From contig JALXXC010000001.1 of the NCBI GenBank assembly GCA_025144245.1, positions 62,001 through 126,000 on the forward strand: a stretch of DNA of 64,000 nt, written 5' to 3'. Origin of the DNA: Corynebacterium sp. p3-SID1145. GTDB taxonomy: Bacteria > Actinomycetota > Actinomycetes > Mycobacteriales > Mycobacteriaceae. A model generated the notes under the pieces. The model searched no databases. It had not been told where the DNA came from and saw only the letters and a program-made list of their open reading frames with translations. Position 1 is the stretch's first letter, and each line of letters starts with the position of its first letter. Position numbers and translations under genes: made by a program. Below are positions 28,037-37,671 of the stretch, one piece after another.

Positions 28037-28945
28037 CTAAATGACGACCACGTTCATGAGGAGCCAGGTGGCCGCGGCGGCGGGAAGGATGCCGTCGATG
28101 CGGTCCATCATGCCGCCGTGGCCCGGCAGCAAACCGGACATGTCCTTCAAGCCGAGTTCGCGCTTGAACTGGCTTTCCACCAAATCACCGAGCGTCGCGC
28201 ACACGACGATGCCCAGGCCGAACACGAGACCGGCCCACCACGGCCGGCCCAACAGATAGATGCCGCTGAGCACACCCGCCACTGCACCGAACGCGACGGA
28301 GCCCGCGAAGCCTTCCCACGACTTCTTCGGGCTGACCGCCGGGGCCATCGGGTGCGAGCCGAACAAGACACCGGTGACGTAGCCGCCCACGTCGGAGGCG
28401 ACGACGCAAAGAATGAACGTGACGATGAAGTAGCTGCCGGTGACGCTGCCCGTCTCCAAGCGCGAGATCATCGCGGCGAACGAGCCGAACAGCCCGATCC
28501 ACACGAGAATGAAGATACTCACGGCAGTGTCGCGCAGGTAGTTGCGTGGCGGGGTGTGCCTGCCATGGAAGAACAGGCGCGAGAACATGATCATCAACGC
28601 GCTGATCGTGAACGTGGCCAGCAGTCCGGGGTAACCGAACTCCCACGTGGACACGATCATGCAGAGACCGAGGACGATGATCACGAAGCGATAGACGCCG
28701 TAGCCGTTTTCGCGCAGGCGCGTTAGCACTTCCCACATCCCGAGCGCGGCGGCGGTGCACACCACCGGGTACCACATGACGGGGCCGACATAGGTGGCCA
28801 CCAGCACGAGTGCGGCGAGCCCGACTCCCACCGCGATCGCGGCAGGCAGGTTGCGCCCTGCGGAGTTCTTCGGGCGCGGCATGTGCACGCGCCGAGAGTG
28901 CACCGCGTCCAGCGGTTCGCGGGAGCGGGAGTCGGTGTCGGTCAC
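28037..28945 (-). CDS. cdsA: Phosphatidate cytidylyltransferase
   Basis: A 302-residue integral membrane enzyme with about eight helices. The family motif is S-P-K-K-S-W-E-G-F-A-G-S near residue 205, with D-M-S-G-L-L-P-G-H-G-G-M-M-D-R-I-D near the C-terminus. It makes CDP-diacylglycerol for phospholipid synthesis. Its GTG lies 3 nt after the frr stop, so the two are translationally coupled. Confidence 0.95.
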   Translation of the reverse strand: MTDTDSRSREPLDAVHSRRVHMPRPKNSAGRNLPAAIAVGVGLAALVLVATYVGPVMWYPVVCTAAALGMWEVLTRLRENGYGVYRFVIIVLGLCMIVSTWEFGYPGLLATFTISALMIMFSRLFFHGRHTPPRNYLRDTAVSIFILVWIGLFGSFAAMISRLETGSVTGSYFIVTFILCVVASDVGGYVTGVLFGSHPMAPAVSPKKSWEGFAGSVAFGAVAGVLSGIYLLGRPWWAGLVFGLGIVVCATLGDLVESQFKRELGLKDMSGLLPGHGGMMDRIDGILPAAAATWLLMNVVVI

Positions 28946-28948
28946 TGT

Positions 28949-29506
28949 TTAGACCTCGAGGAGTTCGGCTTCCTTGCGGGAAACCAAGTCGTCGATCTCG
29001 GCGACGAATTTCGCGGTGGTCTTGTCCAGTTCCTTCTCGGCTGCGGTAACCTCGTCCTCGCCGGCATCGCCGTCCTTCTGGATCTTCTTCAGCGCTTCCA
29101 TGCCGGAGCGGCGGACGTTGCGGATGGCGATCTTGCCGTCTTCGCCCTTGGCCTTTGCCTGCTTGACCAGGTCGCGGCGGCGCTCCTCGGTGAGCTGCGG
29201 GATGGTGACGCGGATGACGTTGCCGTCGTCGGTGGGGTTGACGCCGAGGTCGGAGTTGCGGATCGCGTTCTCGATTTCGCCAAGGGTGGACGGGTCGAAC
29301 GGCTTGACCATCAGCATGCGCGGCTCCGGCACGGACACGGTGGCCATCTGGTTGATGGGGGTCGGGGCACCATAGAAGTCGGCCATGACGCCGTTGAACA
29401 TGGCGGGGTTCGCGCGGCCCGTGCGGATGGTGACCAGTTCAGAGCGGGTGTGCTCCACGGAGCTGGTCATGCGCTCCTCAGCGTCGAGAAGTACGTCGTC
29501 GATCAT
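28949..29506 (-). CDS. frr: Ribosome recycling factor
   Basis: A 185-residue RRF with R-T-G-R-A-N-P near residue 31, Y-G-A-P-T-P-I-N-Q near residue 47, and the conserved [10 protein letters not shown] region. It splits post-termination ribosomes with EF-G. The ATG at 29506 has an AGGA site; the longer frame upstream is not conserved. In most bacteria frr follows pyrH directly. Here pyrH is 2.2 kb away, separated by an amidase and a transporter gene. Confidence 0.97.
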   Translation of the reverse strand: MIDDVLLDAEERMTSSVEHTRSELVTIRTGRANPAMFNGVMADFYGAPTPINQMATVSVPEPRMLMVKPFDPSTLGEIENAIRNSDLGVNPTDDGNVIRVTIPQLTEERRRDLVKQAKAKGEDGKIAIRNVRRSGMEALKKIQKDGDAGEDEVTAAEKELDKTTAKFVAEIDDLVSRKEAELLEV

Positions 29507-29550
29507 GTTGTCATCCTTTCGCATTGTCTTCATCCAATCTAGCAGCGCAC

Positions 29551-29562
29551 CGCTTATCGACG
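29551..29562 (+). repeat. Dispersed 12-mer, copy between frr and the amidase gene
   Basis: An exact CGCTTATCGACG in the 95-bp divergent gap between the starts of frr and the amidase gene, 24 bp before the likely amidase -10 element. Confidence 0.9.
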
Positions 29563-29601
29563 AACGCCCCATTCCCCCTTCCTCCTACACTGAGGGGAAC
29601 T

Positions 29602-30714
29602 ATGCATCCCGCCTTGACGTATTCCGCCGCCGATGTTCGCCCCCGACCGGGAGAGGGCCGTCTTTCGGGCTGGGTGATTCCCGCGAAGGACACGGCGGAT
29701 GTAGCGGGGTGGCCGACGACGTCGGGAAGCCCGCTGCGCAGCCGGGTTGCTGGGGAGACGACCCCGTTTCTGGCGGGGTTGCAGCGCCATGGCGCGTTCA
29801 TCGACGCCAAAACGCTCACTTCCGAGCTCGGCGCCACCATTTACGCCGAGCGCCCCGATGTGCCGGTGCTGTCATCGCCAGCGTATCCGGGGTGCACGCC
29901 GGGCGGGTCGTCGACGGGCGCTGCGGTGGTTGTCGCGGACGGACTGTACCGAGCGGCGCACGGCGGCGATGCGGGCGGTTCCCTGCGCGTGCCCGCCGCC
30001 GCGTGCGAGGTCGTCGGGTTCAAGCCGGGTGCGCCGCGGCAAACGGTGTCGGTGGACGGCTTCATCACCCGAACCGTCGCCGACCAGGTGGAGCTGTGGG
30101 GGCTTCCGCGGCGCCGTCTAGAGGCCCTTTCGGTGGGAGTGCTCACCGCTCCCCTGTTCACGCCTGGGGCGGTGGTGGATGCTGGGCGGGAGGGCGTCGT
30201 CAAGCGTGCTGCTGCTTTGCTCGCCGGCTACTTCCCTGTGCGCGAGGTCGCCCCGCTTTCCTTCGGGGTGGAGACCTACCGCCATTTCTCGGCGCGGATC
30301 AAGCGCTCCTTCGCCGAGGTCGACCCGCTGGACAGCCCGTACATCGCCTGGCTTCGCGACGAAGCCCGCTCCCTCACCCCCTCCACCCTCACCGCCGCGG
30401 CAGCCCACATCGCCGCGCTGCCCTCACTGGTGCGCGCGGAGTGGGACGTGGATATTGTGCTGACCCCGATGATCGCAACGGATCCCCCGCCCCTCGGCTT
30501 CTTTCCGTCGTTGTCCCCAGCCGACTCTTTTGAGGCTCAGACCGAATGGTCCCCGTGGGGGTCATTATTCAACCTCACCGGCGCGCCCGCTGCCGCCGTG
30601 GGGCCGGTGCAGGTCGGCGGGATCTCCCCGGCCGCCGACAACGCGACGGTCCTGGAATTTGCCCGCCTTATCGAGCCCGTTGTCGAGGAATGGCAGCGTG
30701 AGCGCCGGCGGTAA
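29602..30714 (+). CDS. Amidase signature family hydrolase
   Basis: A 370-residue protein with the Ser-cisSer-Lys triad: Lys in I-P-A-K-D-T-A-D-V-A-G near residue 27, cis-Ser in P-G-G-S-S-T-G-A-A near residue 99, and nucleophile Ser in G-G-D-A-G-G-S-L-R-V-P near residue 125. It is shorter than the usual 450-500 residues because the N-terminal helical segment is nearly absent, but the catalytic residues are kept. The substrate is unknown. The ATG at 29602 follows TACACT by 10 nt and has a GAGG site. It interrupts the usual pyrH-frr pairing. Confidence 0.85.
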   Translation: MHPALTYSAADVRPRPGEGRLSGWVIPAKDTADVAGWPTTSGSPLRSRVAGETTPFLAGLQRHGAFIDAKTLTSELGATIYAERPDVPVLSSPAYPGCTPGGSSTGAAVVVADGLYRAAHGGDAGGSLRVPAAACEVVGFKPGAPRQTVSVDGFITRTVADQVELWGLPRRRLEALSVGVLTAPLFTPGAVVDAGREGVVKRAAALLAGYFPVREVAPLSFGVETYRHFSARIKRSFAEVDPLDSPYIAWLRDEARSLTPSTLTAAAAHIAALPSLVRAEWDVDIVLTPMIATDPPPLGFFPSLSPADSFEAQTEWSPWGSLFNLTGAPAAAVGPVQVGGISPAADNATVLEFARLIEPVVEEWQRERRR

Positions 30715-30752
30715 GGCACAGGCGGCAACGGGGCCTCGGTAACGTGCCGGTG

Positions 30753-31688
30753 CTAGAGCACGCGCACAACCACCGCTCCGGCGAACACCAGCAGGAGCCC
30801 GAGAATTCGCACCGGCTGCAGAACACTGCGCGGCGCCCCGAAGAGCCCGAAACGCTCAATGACCTGGCCCGCGAGAATCGTTCCCGCGAGAATCCCGACG
30901 ACGGTTGCACCTGTGCCGATCAGCGGCGACAACGTGGCGGCGCCGATGACGAAGATCGCGCCGAAGACACCGCCGAGCCACATCCACCACGGGCCGGGCT
31001 CGACCCCGGAAAGCAGCGCCTTGCGTGAATCCGTGAACACCAGGCAGAGCAGGAACAGCAGGATGACGCCGACGCCCAGGTTGACGGCGCCCGCTTGAAT
31101 GGAGCTGCCCAGTACCTCGCCGAGGTGGCCGTTCGCGGCGGTCTGGGTTGCCGAGCACATGCCCATGAAGACGCCGAAGGCTCGCCACGCCCACGTCAAC
31201 AGAGGTTCCGCAGTCGCAGCCGAATTCGCAGACCCCGCTGCCCGCCCCACCACGTGCACGAGAACGATGCCCGCCAGAACAACACCGGCACCGAGCACAC
31301 GCAACAATCCGACACGGTCGTGCGTTGCCCCGAACAGACCGAAATTGTCGATCACCAACGCCATCACCACTTGCCCCAGAATCGGCAGGACAACGGTTTC
31401 CACGCTGCCGATCTTCGGGAACAGGATGACATTCCCGGTGATGAAGATGACGCCCATCACACCGCCGATCCACACCCACCACGGCTCGCCGGAGGCGCGG
31501 GTGAGGTCGATGGAGGGGCCCGTCGTGAAGCTCAGCGCGAGCGCGAGAACAACCGCGCACACGAACGCGATGAAAAACGAAATGAACGCCGCCGGAATCG
31601 GAGCGCCAATACTCACGCGCAGACGACTATTCACCGCCGTCTGGGCCGGAATGACGGAACCGACGCCCAACGCTGCCACGGTCAGCAC
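30753..31688 (-). CDS. DMT-superfamily transporter with two DUF606 (YdcZ) units
   Basis: A 311-residue membrane protein with ten hydrophobic segments. It consists of two homologous halves: W-W-V-W-I-G-G-V-M-G-V-I-F near residue 70 and W-W-M-W-L-G-G-V-F-G-A-I-F near residue 225, each followed by F-G-L-F-G-A. This is the fused form of the YdcZ/DUF606 family, and the substrate is unknown. The GTG start at 31688 has GGGAGG upstream. It is convergent with the amidase gene and lies just downstream of pyrH. Confidence 0.85.
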   Translation of the reverse strand: MLTVAALGVGSVIPAQTAVNSRLRVSIGAPIPAAFISFFIAFVCAVVLALALSFTTGPSIDLTRASGEPWWVWIGGVMGVIFITGNVILFPKIGSVETVVLPILGQVVMALVIDNFGLFGATHDRVGLLRVLGAGVVLAGIVLVHVVGRAAGSANSAATAEPLLTWAWRAFGVFMGMCSATQTAANGHLGEVLGSSIQAGAVNLGVGVILLFLLCLVFTDSRKALLSGVEPGPWWMWLGGVFGAIFVIGAATLSPLIGTGATVVGILAGTILAGQVIERFGLFGAPRSVLQPVRILGLLLVFAGAVVVRVL

Positions 31689-31704
31689 GACGGGACCTCC
31701 CTAG

Positions 31705-31733
31705 CTAGTGGAACTGCGCGAACTAGTGGAACT
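31705..31733. repeat. Direct repeat CTAGTGGAACT in the pyrH-transporter gap
   Basis: CTAGTGGAACT occurs at 31705-31715 and 31723-31733, 18 bp apart, between the pyrH stop and the transporter start. A weaker third match (CCGAACTACTGG) follows near 31747. The helical-turn-like spacing suggests an operator or a short duplication. Confidence 0.5.
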
Positions 31734-31749
31734 ATGCGAAAGGTCCGAA

Positions 31750-32502
31750 CTACTGGACGAGGGTGCCGATCTGCTCGCCGGACACCGCACGTGCGATATT
31801 GCCTTCCTTGAGCAGGTTGAACACCAGAATCGGCATGTGGTTGTCCATGCACAGGCTGAAAGCAGTGGCATCCGCGACCTTCAGGCCCTTCTCGATGGCC
31901 TCGCGCGGGCTGATCTCGCTGTAGAACTCTGCGCCAGGGTTGGTGCGCGGGTCATCGGAGTACACGCCGTCCACGGCCTTGGCCATGAGCAGCACCTCGC
32001 ACCCGATCTCCAAGGCGCGCTGGGCCGCAGTGGTGTCGGTAGAGAAATACGGCATGCCCATGCCGGCGCCGAAGATGACGACGCGCCCCTTCTCCAAGTG
32101 GCGGGAAGCACGCAGCGGAAGGTACGGCTCCGCGATCTGCGCCATGTTGATGGCGGTCTGCACACGGCAGTCCACCCCCAGCTGCTGCAGGAAATCCTGC
32201 AGAGCCAGACAGTTCATCACCGTGCCGAGCATGCCCATGTAATCCGAGCGCGCACGGTCCATGCCGCGCTGGGACAACTGCGCGCCGCGGAAGAAATTGC
32301 CGCCGCCGATGACCACCGCGACCTCGGTGCCCTGGCTGGCAACCTCGGCGATCTGCTTCGCCACATTCTCCACCACATCAGGGTCGATGCCGACGTTGCC
32401 GCCGCCGAACATCTCGCCTCCCAGCTTCAGCATGACGCGTTTATACCCGCGGCGGGAAGTCGAATGCGTCTCATTGCTGTTGGCAGTGCCGTGGTCAGTC
32501 AC
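31750..32502 (-). CDS. pyrH: UMP kinase
   Basis: A 250-residue amino-acid-kinase-fold enzyme with M-L-K-L-G-G-E-M-F near residue 24, [10 protein letters not shown] near residue 63, and D-A-T-A-F-S-L-C near residue 215. It phosphorylates UMP to UDP. It follows rpsB and tsf on the same strand, with a terminator in between. Confidence 0.96.
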   Translation of the reverse strand: MTDHGTANSNETHSTSRRGYKRVMLKLGGEMFGGGNVGIDPDVVENVAKQIAEVASQGTEVAVVIGGGNFFRGAQLSQRGMDRARSDYMGMLGTVMNCLALQDFLQQLGVDCRVQTAINMAQIAEPYLPLRASRHLEKGRVVIFGAGMGMPYFSTDTTAAQRALEIGCEVLLMAKAVDGVYSDDPRTNPGAEFYSEISPREAIEKGLKVADATAFSLCMDNHMPILVFNLLKEGNIARAVSGEQIGTLVQ

Positions 32503-32576
32503 CGAAAGCTCCTTAACGTGGAAGGCGGATGTGGGGGCGAAAATTCACCCACCGATTCTAGCGGCAAGGCGGGTGG

Positions 32577-32627
32577 GCAAAAGAAAAGGATCCCGGGCTA
32601 CCGTCGATAAGCGGGGCACCGGGATCC
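32577..32627 (-). terminator. tsf terminator whose loop contains the 12-mer
   Basis: GGATCCCGG at 32588-32596 and CCGGGATCC at 32619-32627 form a perfect 9-bp stem. On the minus strand the stem is followed by TTTTCTTTT. The loop contains an exact copy of CGCTTATCGACG (32602-32613). It ends the rpsB-tsf transcript before pyrH. Confidence 0.9.
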
Positions 32628-32640
32628 GTGAAGTCAGCGT

Positions 32641-33459
32641 TTACTGCTGGCCGACCTCGTAGCGGATGAAGTCCGTGACCTCGATGCCGTTCTCCTCGGC
32701 GTACTGGCGGACGGTCTTCTTGGAGTCCGCCAGCGACGGCTGCTCGAGCAGAGCGACATCCTTGAAGAAGCCGCCCAGGCGACCCTCGACGATCTTCTCG
32801 ATAGCCGCCTCCGGCTTGCCCTCGCTGCGGGTGATCTCCTCCTGGACCGCGCGCTCCTTCTCGACGACCTCAGCCGGGATGGAGTCCTTGGACAGGTAAC
32901 GAGCCTTCATAGCCGCGATCTGCAGGGCAACCTGGTGCGCGGCCTCAGCGTTATCACCGGTGTAGGCGACGAGCACGCCGACTGCCGGCGGAAGATCAGC
33001 GGCCTTCTGGTGCAGGTACACCTCGACCTTGTCGCCCTCGATGGTGGCGGCGCGGCGCAGCTCCAGCTTCTCGCCGATCTTCGCGGACAGAGCCTGAACA
33101 GCCTCAGCGGCGGTCTGGCCCTTGACGTCGGCGTTAGCGAGCTCCTCCGGAGTATTGGCCTTGACGGCGGCGGCGCCGGCTGCAACGTCGTCGGCAAGCT
33201 GCTTGAACTCGTCGTTCTTAGCCACGAAGTCCGTCTCGGAGTTGATCTCGATGATCGTACTGCCCGACACTGCAACCAAGCCCTCGAGAGCGTTGCGCTC
33301 AGCGCGCTTGCCCACGTCCTTCGCACCCTTGATGCGCAGGATCTCAACGGCCTTCTCGAAATCGCCAGCGGATTCCTCCAGAGCCTTCTTGCAGTCGAGC
33401 ATGCCGGAACCGGTGGTTTCGCGCAGCTTCTTCACGTCTGCAGCGGTGTAGTTCGCCAT
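32641..33459 (-). CDS. tsf: Translation elongation factor Ts
   Basis: A 272-residue EF-Ts with the N-terminal UBA-like domain ([19 protein letters not shown]) and the T-D-F-V-A-K-N motif near residue 79 that contacts EF-Tu. It exchanges GDP on EF-Tu. It follows rpsB after a 209-bp gap that holds a stem-loop. Confidence 0.97.
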   Translation of the reverse strand: MANYTAADVKKLRETTGSGMLDCKKALEESAGDFEKAVEILRIKGAKDVGKRAERNALEGLVAVSGSTIIEINSETDFVAKNDEFKQLADDVAAGAAAVKANTPEELANADVKGQTAAEAVQALSAKIGEKLELRRAATIEGDKVEVYLHQKAADLPPAVGVLVAYTGDNAEAAHQVALQIAAMKARYLSKDSIPAEVVEKERAVQEEITRSEGKPEAAIEKIVEGRLGGFFKDVALLEQPSLADSKKTVRQYAEENGIEVTDFIRYEVGQQ

Positions 33460-33565
33460 AGTTGGGCGACCCTCCTCATTGTGGGACTAAAAGTATGTGT
33501 AAAGGTCAACTGACAGCGTAGTGGACTTACCGCAGCGCGGCATGCCCAGCTGCCGTGTCGCACGC

Positions 33566-33622
33566 AAAACCCCCGCGCCCAGTGTCCTCGATGAAGTTGG
33601 GACGTCTGGTGTGACGCGGGGG
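33566..33622 (-). terminator. Terminator or attenuator between rpsB and tsf
   Basis: CCCCCGCG at 33570-33577 and CGCGGGGG at 33615-33622 can pair. On the minus strand the second arm is followed by TTTTGCG. The loop is long (37 nt), so it may be an attenuator that reduces read-through from rpsB into tsf. Confidence 0.5.
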
Positions 33623-33668
33623 CATGTGCATGGGTGCAACGTTTCCGTTGCGGCCGTCGGCGCGGAAC

Positions 33669-34571
33669 TTAGACCGGGTCGACGTCGTTCTTGGCGGAGT
33701 CGACGTTCTGGACAGCCTCGGCAGCAGCCTTGTCGGCCGGTGCGGCGGTCTTCTCTGCCGCCTCAGCTGCCGGGGTCTCCGGCTGGGCTGCCTTCTCGGC
33801 TGGGGCCTCGGAAGCGGCCTCGTTGGCCTCGGCTGCCGGTGCGTCACCAGCGGCCTCGCGAGCCTTGGCCAGCTGGCGCTCCTCGCGCTGCTGCTTGCCG
33901 GCGACGACTGCCTCGCCCACGATGTGGGTGAGCAGCTTCACGGAGCGGATGGCGTCGTCGTTGCCCGGGATCGGGTAGTCGACGAGGTCCGGGTCGCAGT
34001 TGGTGTCCAGGATTGCGACGACCGGGATGCGCAGCTTCTGCGCCTCGGAGACAGCGATGTGCTCCTTGTTGGTGTCGACGATCCACAGCGCGGACGGGGT
34101 CTTGGTCATATCGGAGATGCCGCCCAGGACGCGCTCGAGCTTGGTGCGCTCGCGGGTGAGCATCAGGACTTCCTTCTTGCCGCGGCCTGCGTAGCCGTCC
34201 TCGGCTGCGTCCATGGCCTGCAGCTCCTTCATGCGGGCGAGGCGCTTGGACACGGTCTGGAAGTTGGTCAGCATGCCACCGAGCCAGCGGTGGTTGACGT
34301 ACGGCATGCCCACGCGGTCGGCCTCTTCCTGGACCGGCTCCTGGGCCTGCTTCTTGGTGCCGACGAACAGGATGGTGCCGCCGTGGGCGACGGTCTCCTT
34401 GACGAATTCGTATGCCTCATCGATGTAGGTCAGCGTCTGCTGCAGGTCGATGATGTAGATGCCGTTACGGTCGGTGAAGATGAAGCGGCGCATCTTCGGG
34501 TTCCAACGACGCGTCTGGTGGCCGAAGTGCACACCGGCGTCGAGGAGTTCACGCATGGTTACGACTGCCAT
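33669..34571 (-). CDS. rpsB: 30S ribosomal protein S2
   Basis: A 300-residue S2. It starts [27 protein letters not shown], and the core ends near residue 230. The last 70 residues are an Ala/Glu/Pro-rich acidic tail typical of high-GC actinobacteria. It binds the 30S platform and bS1 where present. The ATG at 34571 has an AAGGAGA site. Confidence 0.97.
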   Translation of the reverse strand: MAVVTMRELLDAGVHFGHQTRRWNPKMRRFIFTDRNGIYIIDLQQTLTYIDEAYEFVKETVAHGGTILFVGTKKQAQEPVQEEADRVGMPYVNHRWLGGMLTNFQTVSKRLARMKELQAMDAAEDGYAGRGKKEVLMLTRERTKLERVLGGISDMTKTPSALWIVDTNKEHIAVSEAQKLRIPVVAILDTNCDPDLVDYPIPGNDDAIRSVKLLTHIVGEAVVAGKQQREERQLAKAREAAGDAPAAEANEAASEAPAEKAAQPETPAAEAAEKTAAPADKAAAEAVQNVDSAKNDVDPV

Positions 34572-34900
34572 GGGAATGTCTCCTTGGGAGTTAAAGTTGT
34601 TCGGTTTCTTGCGGTTCGTGCGGGTTTTGCCCGCACCCTAGCGACGAGCCACATCCACGCCTCCCGTGTTTCCGCAGGAGGACCGTTGCGGATTGCAGCA
34701 CCTTCGCCACATCTGTGACCAGGCATTTTCGCCGCGCGTAGTCAGCGCACCCCAGTGGACACACTGCTGAGCACCAAGCTTACATCGTTGCTGCGTGCGC
34801 GCCAATTCGAGGCGCGCAAGGTTGTGGATGCAGCGGAGTTATCCACAGGGCATTCCGCATTGCGGCGCCCTGTGGTCCTCCCTCCCTTAAAAATAGCCCT
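34572..34900. promoter_or_regulatory. rpsB leader and M23 peptidase upstream region
   Basis: This 329-bp divergent gap holds no gene. On the minus strand TAGGGT (34635-34640) is a candidate -10 for rpsB and is followed at once by a hairpin (GTGCGGG/CCCGCAC, 34618-34636), a possible leader structure. On the plus-strand side CCACAGGGC (34843-34851) and GCCCTGTGG (34867-34875) form a 9-bp inverted repeat with a 15-bp spacer, 25 bp before the peptidase ATG. It could be an operator. Confidence 0.4.
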
Positions 34901-35446
34901 ATGAACACTTCCCGTTTACGTGCTGCTCCCCTTCCCCGTTCCGCGTTCCTCCTGCTGTCCATATTCCTTCCGCTCGCCGCCTTCGCCGCCGGGGCCGGGG
35001 CCGGTCCCGCGGCCGCGTACGTCGACCCGACAACCGGTTCACCGACGGCGGCGCATGTCACCCGTTCCGCCGACATCCCAGAGCACAATTGGCTGGCCGG
35101 CCACCGCGGCGTGGATCTGGCCGCCCGGACGGGACAGGACATTCTTGCTGCGAAGGACGGTGTCGTCGCTTTCACCGGGGTGGTCGCGGGCGTGCCGGTG
35201 CTGTCGGTGGATCACGCCGACGGCATCCGCACCACCTACCAGCCTGTCCACGCGACGGTCAAGGTGGGCGACGAGGTAGAGGAGGGAGAGGTGATCGGGC
35301 GATTGGCACCGTCGTCGGGCGGTCACGACGGGCTTCACTGGGGTGCGCGCACGGGTCCGGATGCGTACATCAATCCGCTCACGCTTCTCGACGCTCCCCA
35401 GATCCGCCTCAAGCCCGTGGATGCGCACGGTCGTACACGCTCTTGA
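34901..35446 (+). CDS. Secreted M23 family peptidase-like protein
   Basis: A 181-residue protein with a signal peptide (residues 1-40, ending A-A-A-Y). Its LytM/M23 domain has the metal motif H-R-G-V-D (HxxxD) near residue 68 and a second His in G-L-H-W-G-A-R near residue 151, with G-D-E-V-E-E-G-E-V-I-G between them. It probably cuts or binds peptidoglycan. Homologues are encoded next to rpsB in mycobacteria. Its last 38 nt overlap the end of convergent xerC. Confidence 0.88.
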   Translation: MNTSRLRAAPLPRSAFLLLSIFLPLAAFAAGAGAGPAAAYVDPTTGSPTAAHVTRSADIPEHNWLAGHRGVDLAARTGQDILAAKDGVVAFTGVVAGVPVLSVDHADGIRTTYQPVHATVKVGDEVEEGEVIGRLAPSSGGHDGLHWGARTGPDAYINPLTLLDAPQIRLKPVDAHGRTRS

Positions 35447-36323
35447 GCCGCTGCGCTGAGACGTGGGTGTAGATCTGCGTCGTCTGCAGCGACGAATGCC
35501 CGAGCAGCTCCTGCACCACGCGCAGGTCCGCTCCTCCCTCGAGCATGTGGGTGGCGGCGCTGTGGCGTAGGGCGTGGGGGCTTAGGTCGCTGTCGCCGGT
35601 GCGTTGCGCTGCGCGCTCCACGACCCGGCGCACTTGACGCTGGTCGATACGCCCGCCTCGGGAGCCGAGGAACAGCGCCTTTGTGGCATCTGCCGACGCA
35701 GCCGCGGAGCTACCCGCGCCGTTGTTGAGGAGTTCGCCGCGGCGGGCGAGCCAGGTGTCGATAGCTGCGGCCGCGTTGTCGCCGAAAGGCACGACGCGCT
35801 GCTTGTTGCCCTTGCCTGTCACGCGGGCGAGGCGCCGGGAGACGTCGATATCTCCGGTGTCGAGGCCGGTGAGCTCCGCGACACGCATACCCGTGGCATA
35901 GAGGAGCTCAAGCATCGCGCGGTCGCGAGCCGCTTCGGGCGAGGCAGCGTCGGCGTTGATCTCCGCCTCGACGAGCTGCTCGGCGCGCGCGGGCGTGACC
36001 ACGTCGGGAAGGTGGCGGTTGACCTGGGGGGTGGCGAGTCGCGCGGCGACATCAGAATCGAGGTGCCCGCGCTCGTACGCCCACGTGGAGAAGGCCCGTA
36101 CCGCGGCCGTGCGCCGCGCCATCGTGGAGCGGGCGAGCCCGGCGCGGAGCGCGTCCGCCAGCCAGGCGCGCAGGGTGGGCAGCGTGAAGTCGGCGAATGT
36201 CCCGGCGAAGGGCACCAGCGTGCGCAGGTCGCTGCGGTAGCCCTTCACCGTGGCCGGCGAGCGTCCTTTGACGAGCAGGGCGTAGTCGGCGAAATCGTCA
36301 ATCGCCGCTTCGAGCTGAGCCAT
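35409..36323 (-). CDS. xerC: Tyrosine recombinase XerC
   Basis: A 304-residue integrase. The SAM-like core-binding domain is at residues 1-95, and the catalytic residues are Arg in A-T-G-M-R-V-A-E-L, H-A-L-R-H-S-A-A-T-H, and the final Tyr in T-Q-I-Y-T-H. XerC with XerD resolves chromosome dimers at dif. Its position next to dprA and comM follows the mycobacterial order. Being in a fixed housekeeping spot, it is not a phage integrase. Confidence 0.93.
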   Translation of the reverse strand: MAQLEAAIDDFADYALLVKGRSPATVKGYRSDLRTLVPFAGTFADFTLPTLRAWLADALRAGLARSTMARRTAAVRAFSTWAYERGHLDSDVAARLATPQVNRHLPDVVTPARAEQLVEAEINADAASPEAARDRAMLELLYATGMRVAELTGLDTGDIDVSRRLARVTGKGNKQRVVPFGDNAAAAIDTWLARRGELLNNGAGSSAAASADATKALFLGSRGGRIDQRQVRRVVERAAQRTGDSDLSPHALRHSAATHMLEGGADLRVVQELLGHSSLQTTQIYTHVSAQRLKSVYDRAHPRA

Positions 36324-36486
36324 CGCGCGCCTTGCCTTCCAGTTGCCGTCAACTACCGGTATTCCACCGGGAAGTATATGACTGCGCGACGGACTCGCGC
36401 GAACGAGGAACGAGAACGAACTCGGCGGAAGGGGTTACGAACGTAGGGCGGCCGTTACGTGTCGTCGCGTGGCCCTTACGAGGCCG

Positions 36487-37671
36487 TTACGAGGCCCTTT
36501 CCCGGTCGCTGCGTTCCCACAGCTGCCCTTTCCGGGACACCAGGCCCTTCCCGGAGAGGTCCATGAGCAGATGGACGGTCAGTCCGATGGTGAACCCGCA
36601 GGCCGCGGCGATCTCGGCCGCTTCGAGCCCTCCCGTGTCGGCGAGCGGCAGGGCGTCGTAGACACGGAGTTCGTTGCGGGAGAGTCGCTGCACGGCGTCG
36701 GCGGCGAAGTCGATCTCGTATTGGCCGTCGACGTCGGAGGTGCCGATGGCGCTGAGCTGCTCGTGGGCATCGTCAGCGCTGAGCACCATGGAGGCCCGGC
36801 CGTCGCGAATGGCGAGGTTGGTGCCCAGGGACCCGGGTCCGAGGATGGGGCCGGGCACAGCCATGGCGACGCGGTTGAACGCCTCGACCCATTTCAGGGT
36901 GTTGAGCGCGCCAGACCGGAACGCCGCTTCCACGACGACGGTTCCTTGCGTCAGTGCAGCGACGAGGCGGTTGCGGGTGAGGAAGCGGTGGCGGTCCGGC
37001 GTAGTTCCTGGCGGGTATTCGGTGATGACGGCGCCCCCGGAGGCGGCGATGCGGTCGAAGAGCTGCTCGTTGCGCCGGGGGTAGGTCTGCCCGGCGCCGC
37101 ACGCGGCGACGACGACAGTGGCTCCCCCGGCGTCGAGGGTCGCAGTGTGGGCGACGGTGTCGATGCCGAGCGCCCCGCCGGAGACGATGGTGTGCTGGTG
37201 GCGCGTCAGCCCCCGGCACAGGTCGGCGGCGGCGTGGTGTCCGTACGAGGACGCGGCGCGGGTGCCCACGATTCCGGCGGCCCGGGCGAAAAGTTGCGCG
37301 AGGTTCGTGTTGCCGCGCACCCACAGTCCGTGCGGGGCGTATGCGTCGGTTGGAAGAGCACCATCGCTTTTCGATGCCCGCGCCAACGCCGCCCCGAACG
37401 ATGCCTCGATGGCCTCGCGCGGCCATTCCGGGGAGTCGGGTGTGAGCAGGGTGTAGCCGTGTTCTTCGGCGACGGCGAGGTCTTCGGCCGGCTGGTCCCA
37501 GGTGTAGCGGGTTTCGGTGGCGGGACCGAGCTCGCCGAGCCAGCTGGCGCGGGTGCGGATGGCGTGGGCGAGTTCGTCGGGGGTTCGTCCGGCGTCGAGA
37601 AGCGCGAGCACGTGGCGGTTCGGTCCCTCGACGACGCGGTTGAGGTATGCCCAGGATTCGAGGGTGCTCAT
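36487..37671 (-). CDS. dprA: DNA-processing protein DprA
   Basis: A 394-residue DprA/Smf protein. The Rossmann-type core includes V-G-T-R-A-A-S-S-Y-G near residue 138, S-G-G-A-L-G-I-D near residue 165, and S-E-Y-P-P-G-T-T-P-like E-Y-P-P-G-T-T near residue 220. A C-terminal winged-helix segment follows. DprA loads RecA on incoming single strands during transformation. Its start overlaps the comM stop by 4 nt. A 12-mer variant (CGTCGAGAAGCG) lies within it at 37593. Confidence 0.93.
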   Translation of the reverse strand: MSTLESWAYLNRVVEGPNRHVLALLDAGRTPDELAHAIRTRASWLGELGPATETRYTWDQPAEDLAVAEEHGYTLLTPDSPEWPREAIEASFGAALARASKSDGALPTDAYAPHGLWVRGNTNLAQLFARAAGIVGTRAASSYGHHAAADLCRGLTRHQHTIVSGGALGIDTVAHTATLDAGGATVVVAACGAGQTYPRRNEQLFDRIAASGGAVITEYPPGTTPDRHRFLTRNRLVAALTQGTVVVEAAFRSGALNTLKWVEAFNRVAMAVPGPILGPGSLGTNLAIRDGRASMVLSADDAHEQLSAIGTSDVDGQYEIDFAADAVQRLSRNELRVYDALPLADTGGLEAAEIAAACGFTIGLTVHLLMDLSGKGLVSRKGQLWERSDRERAS

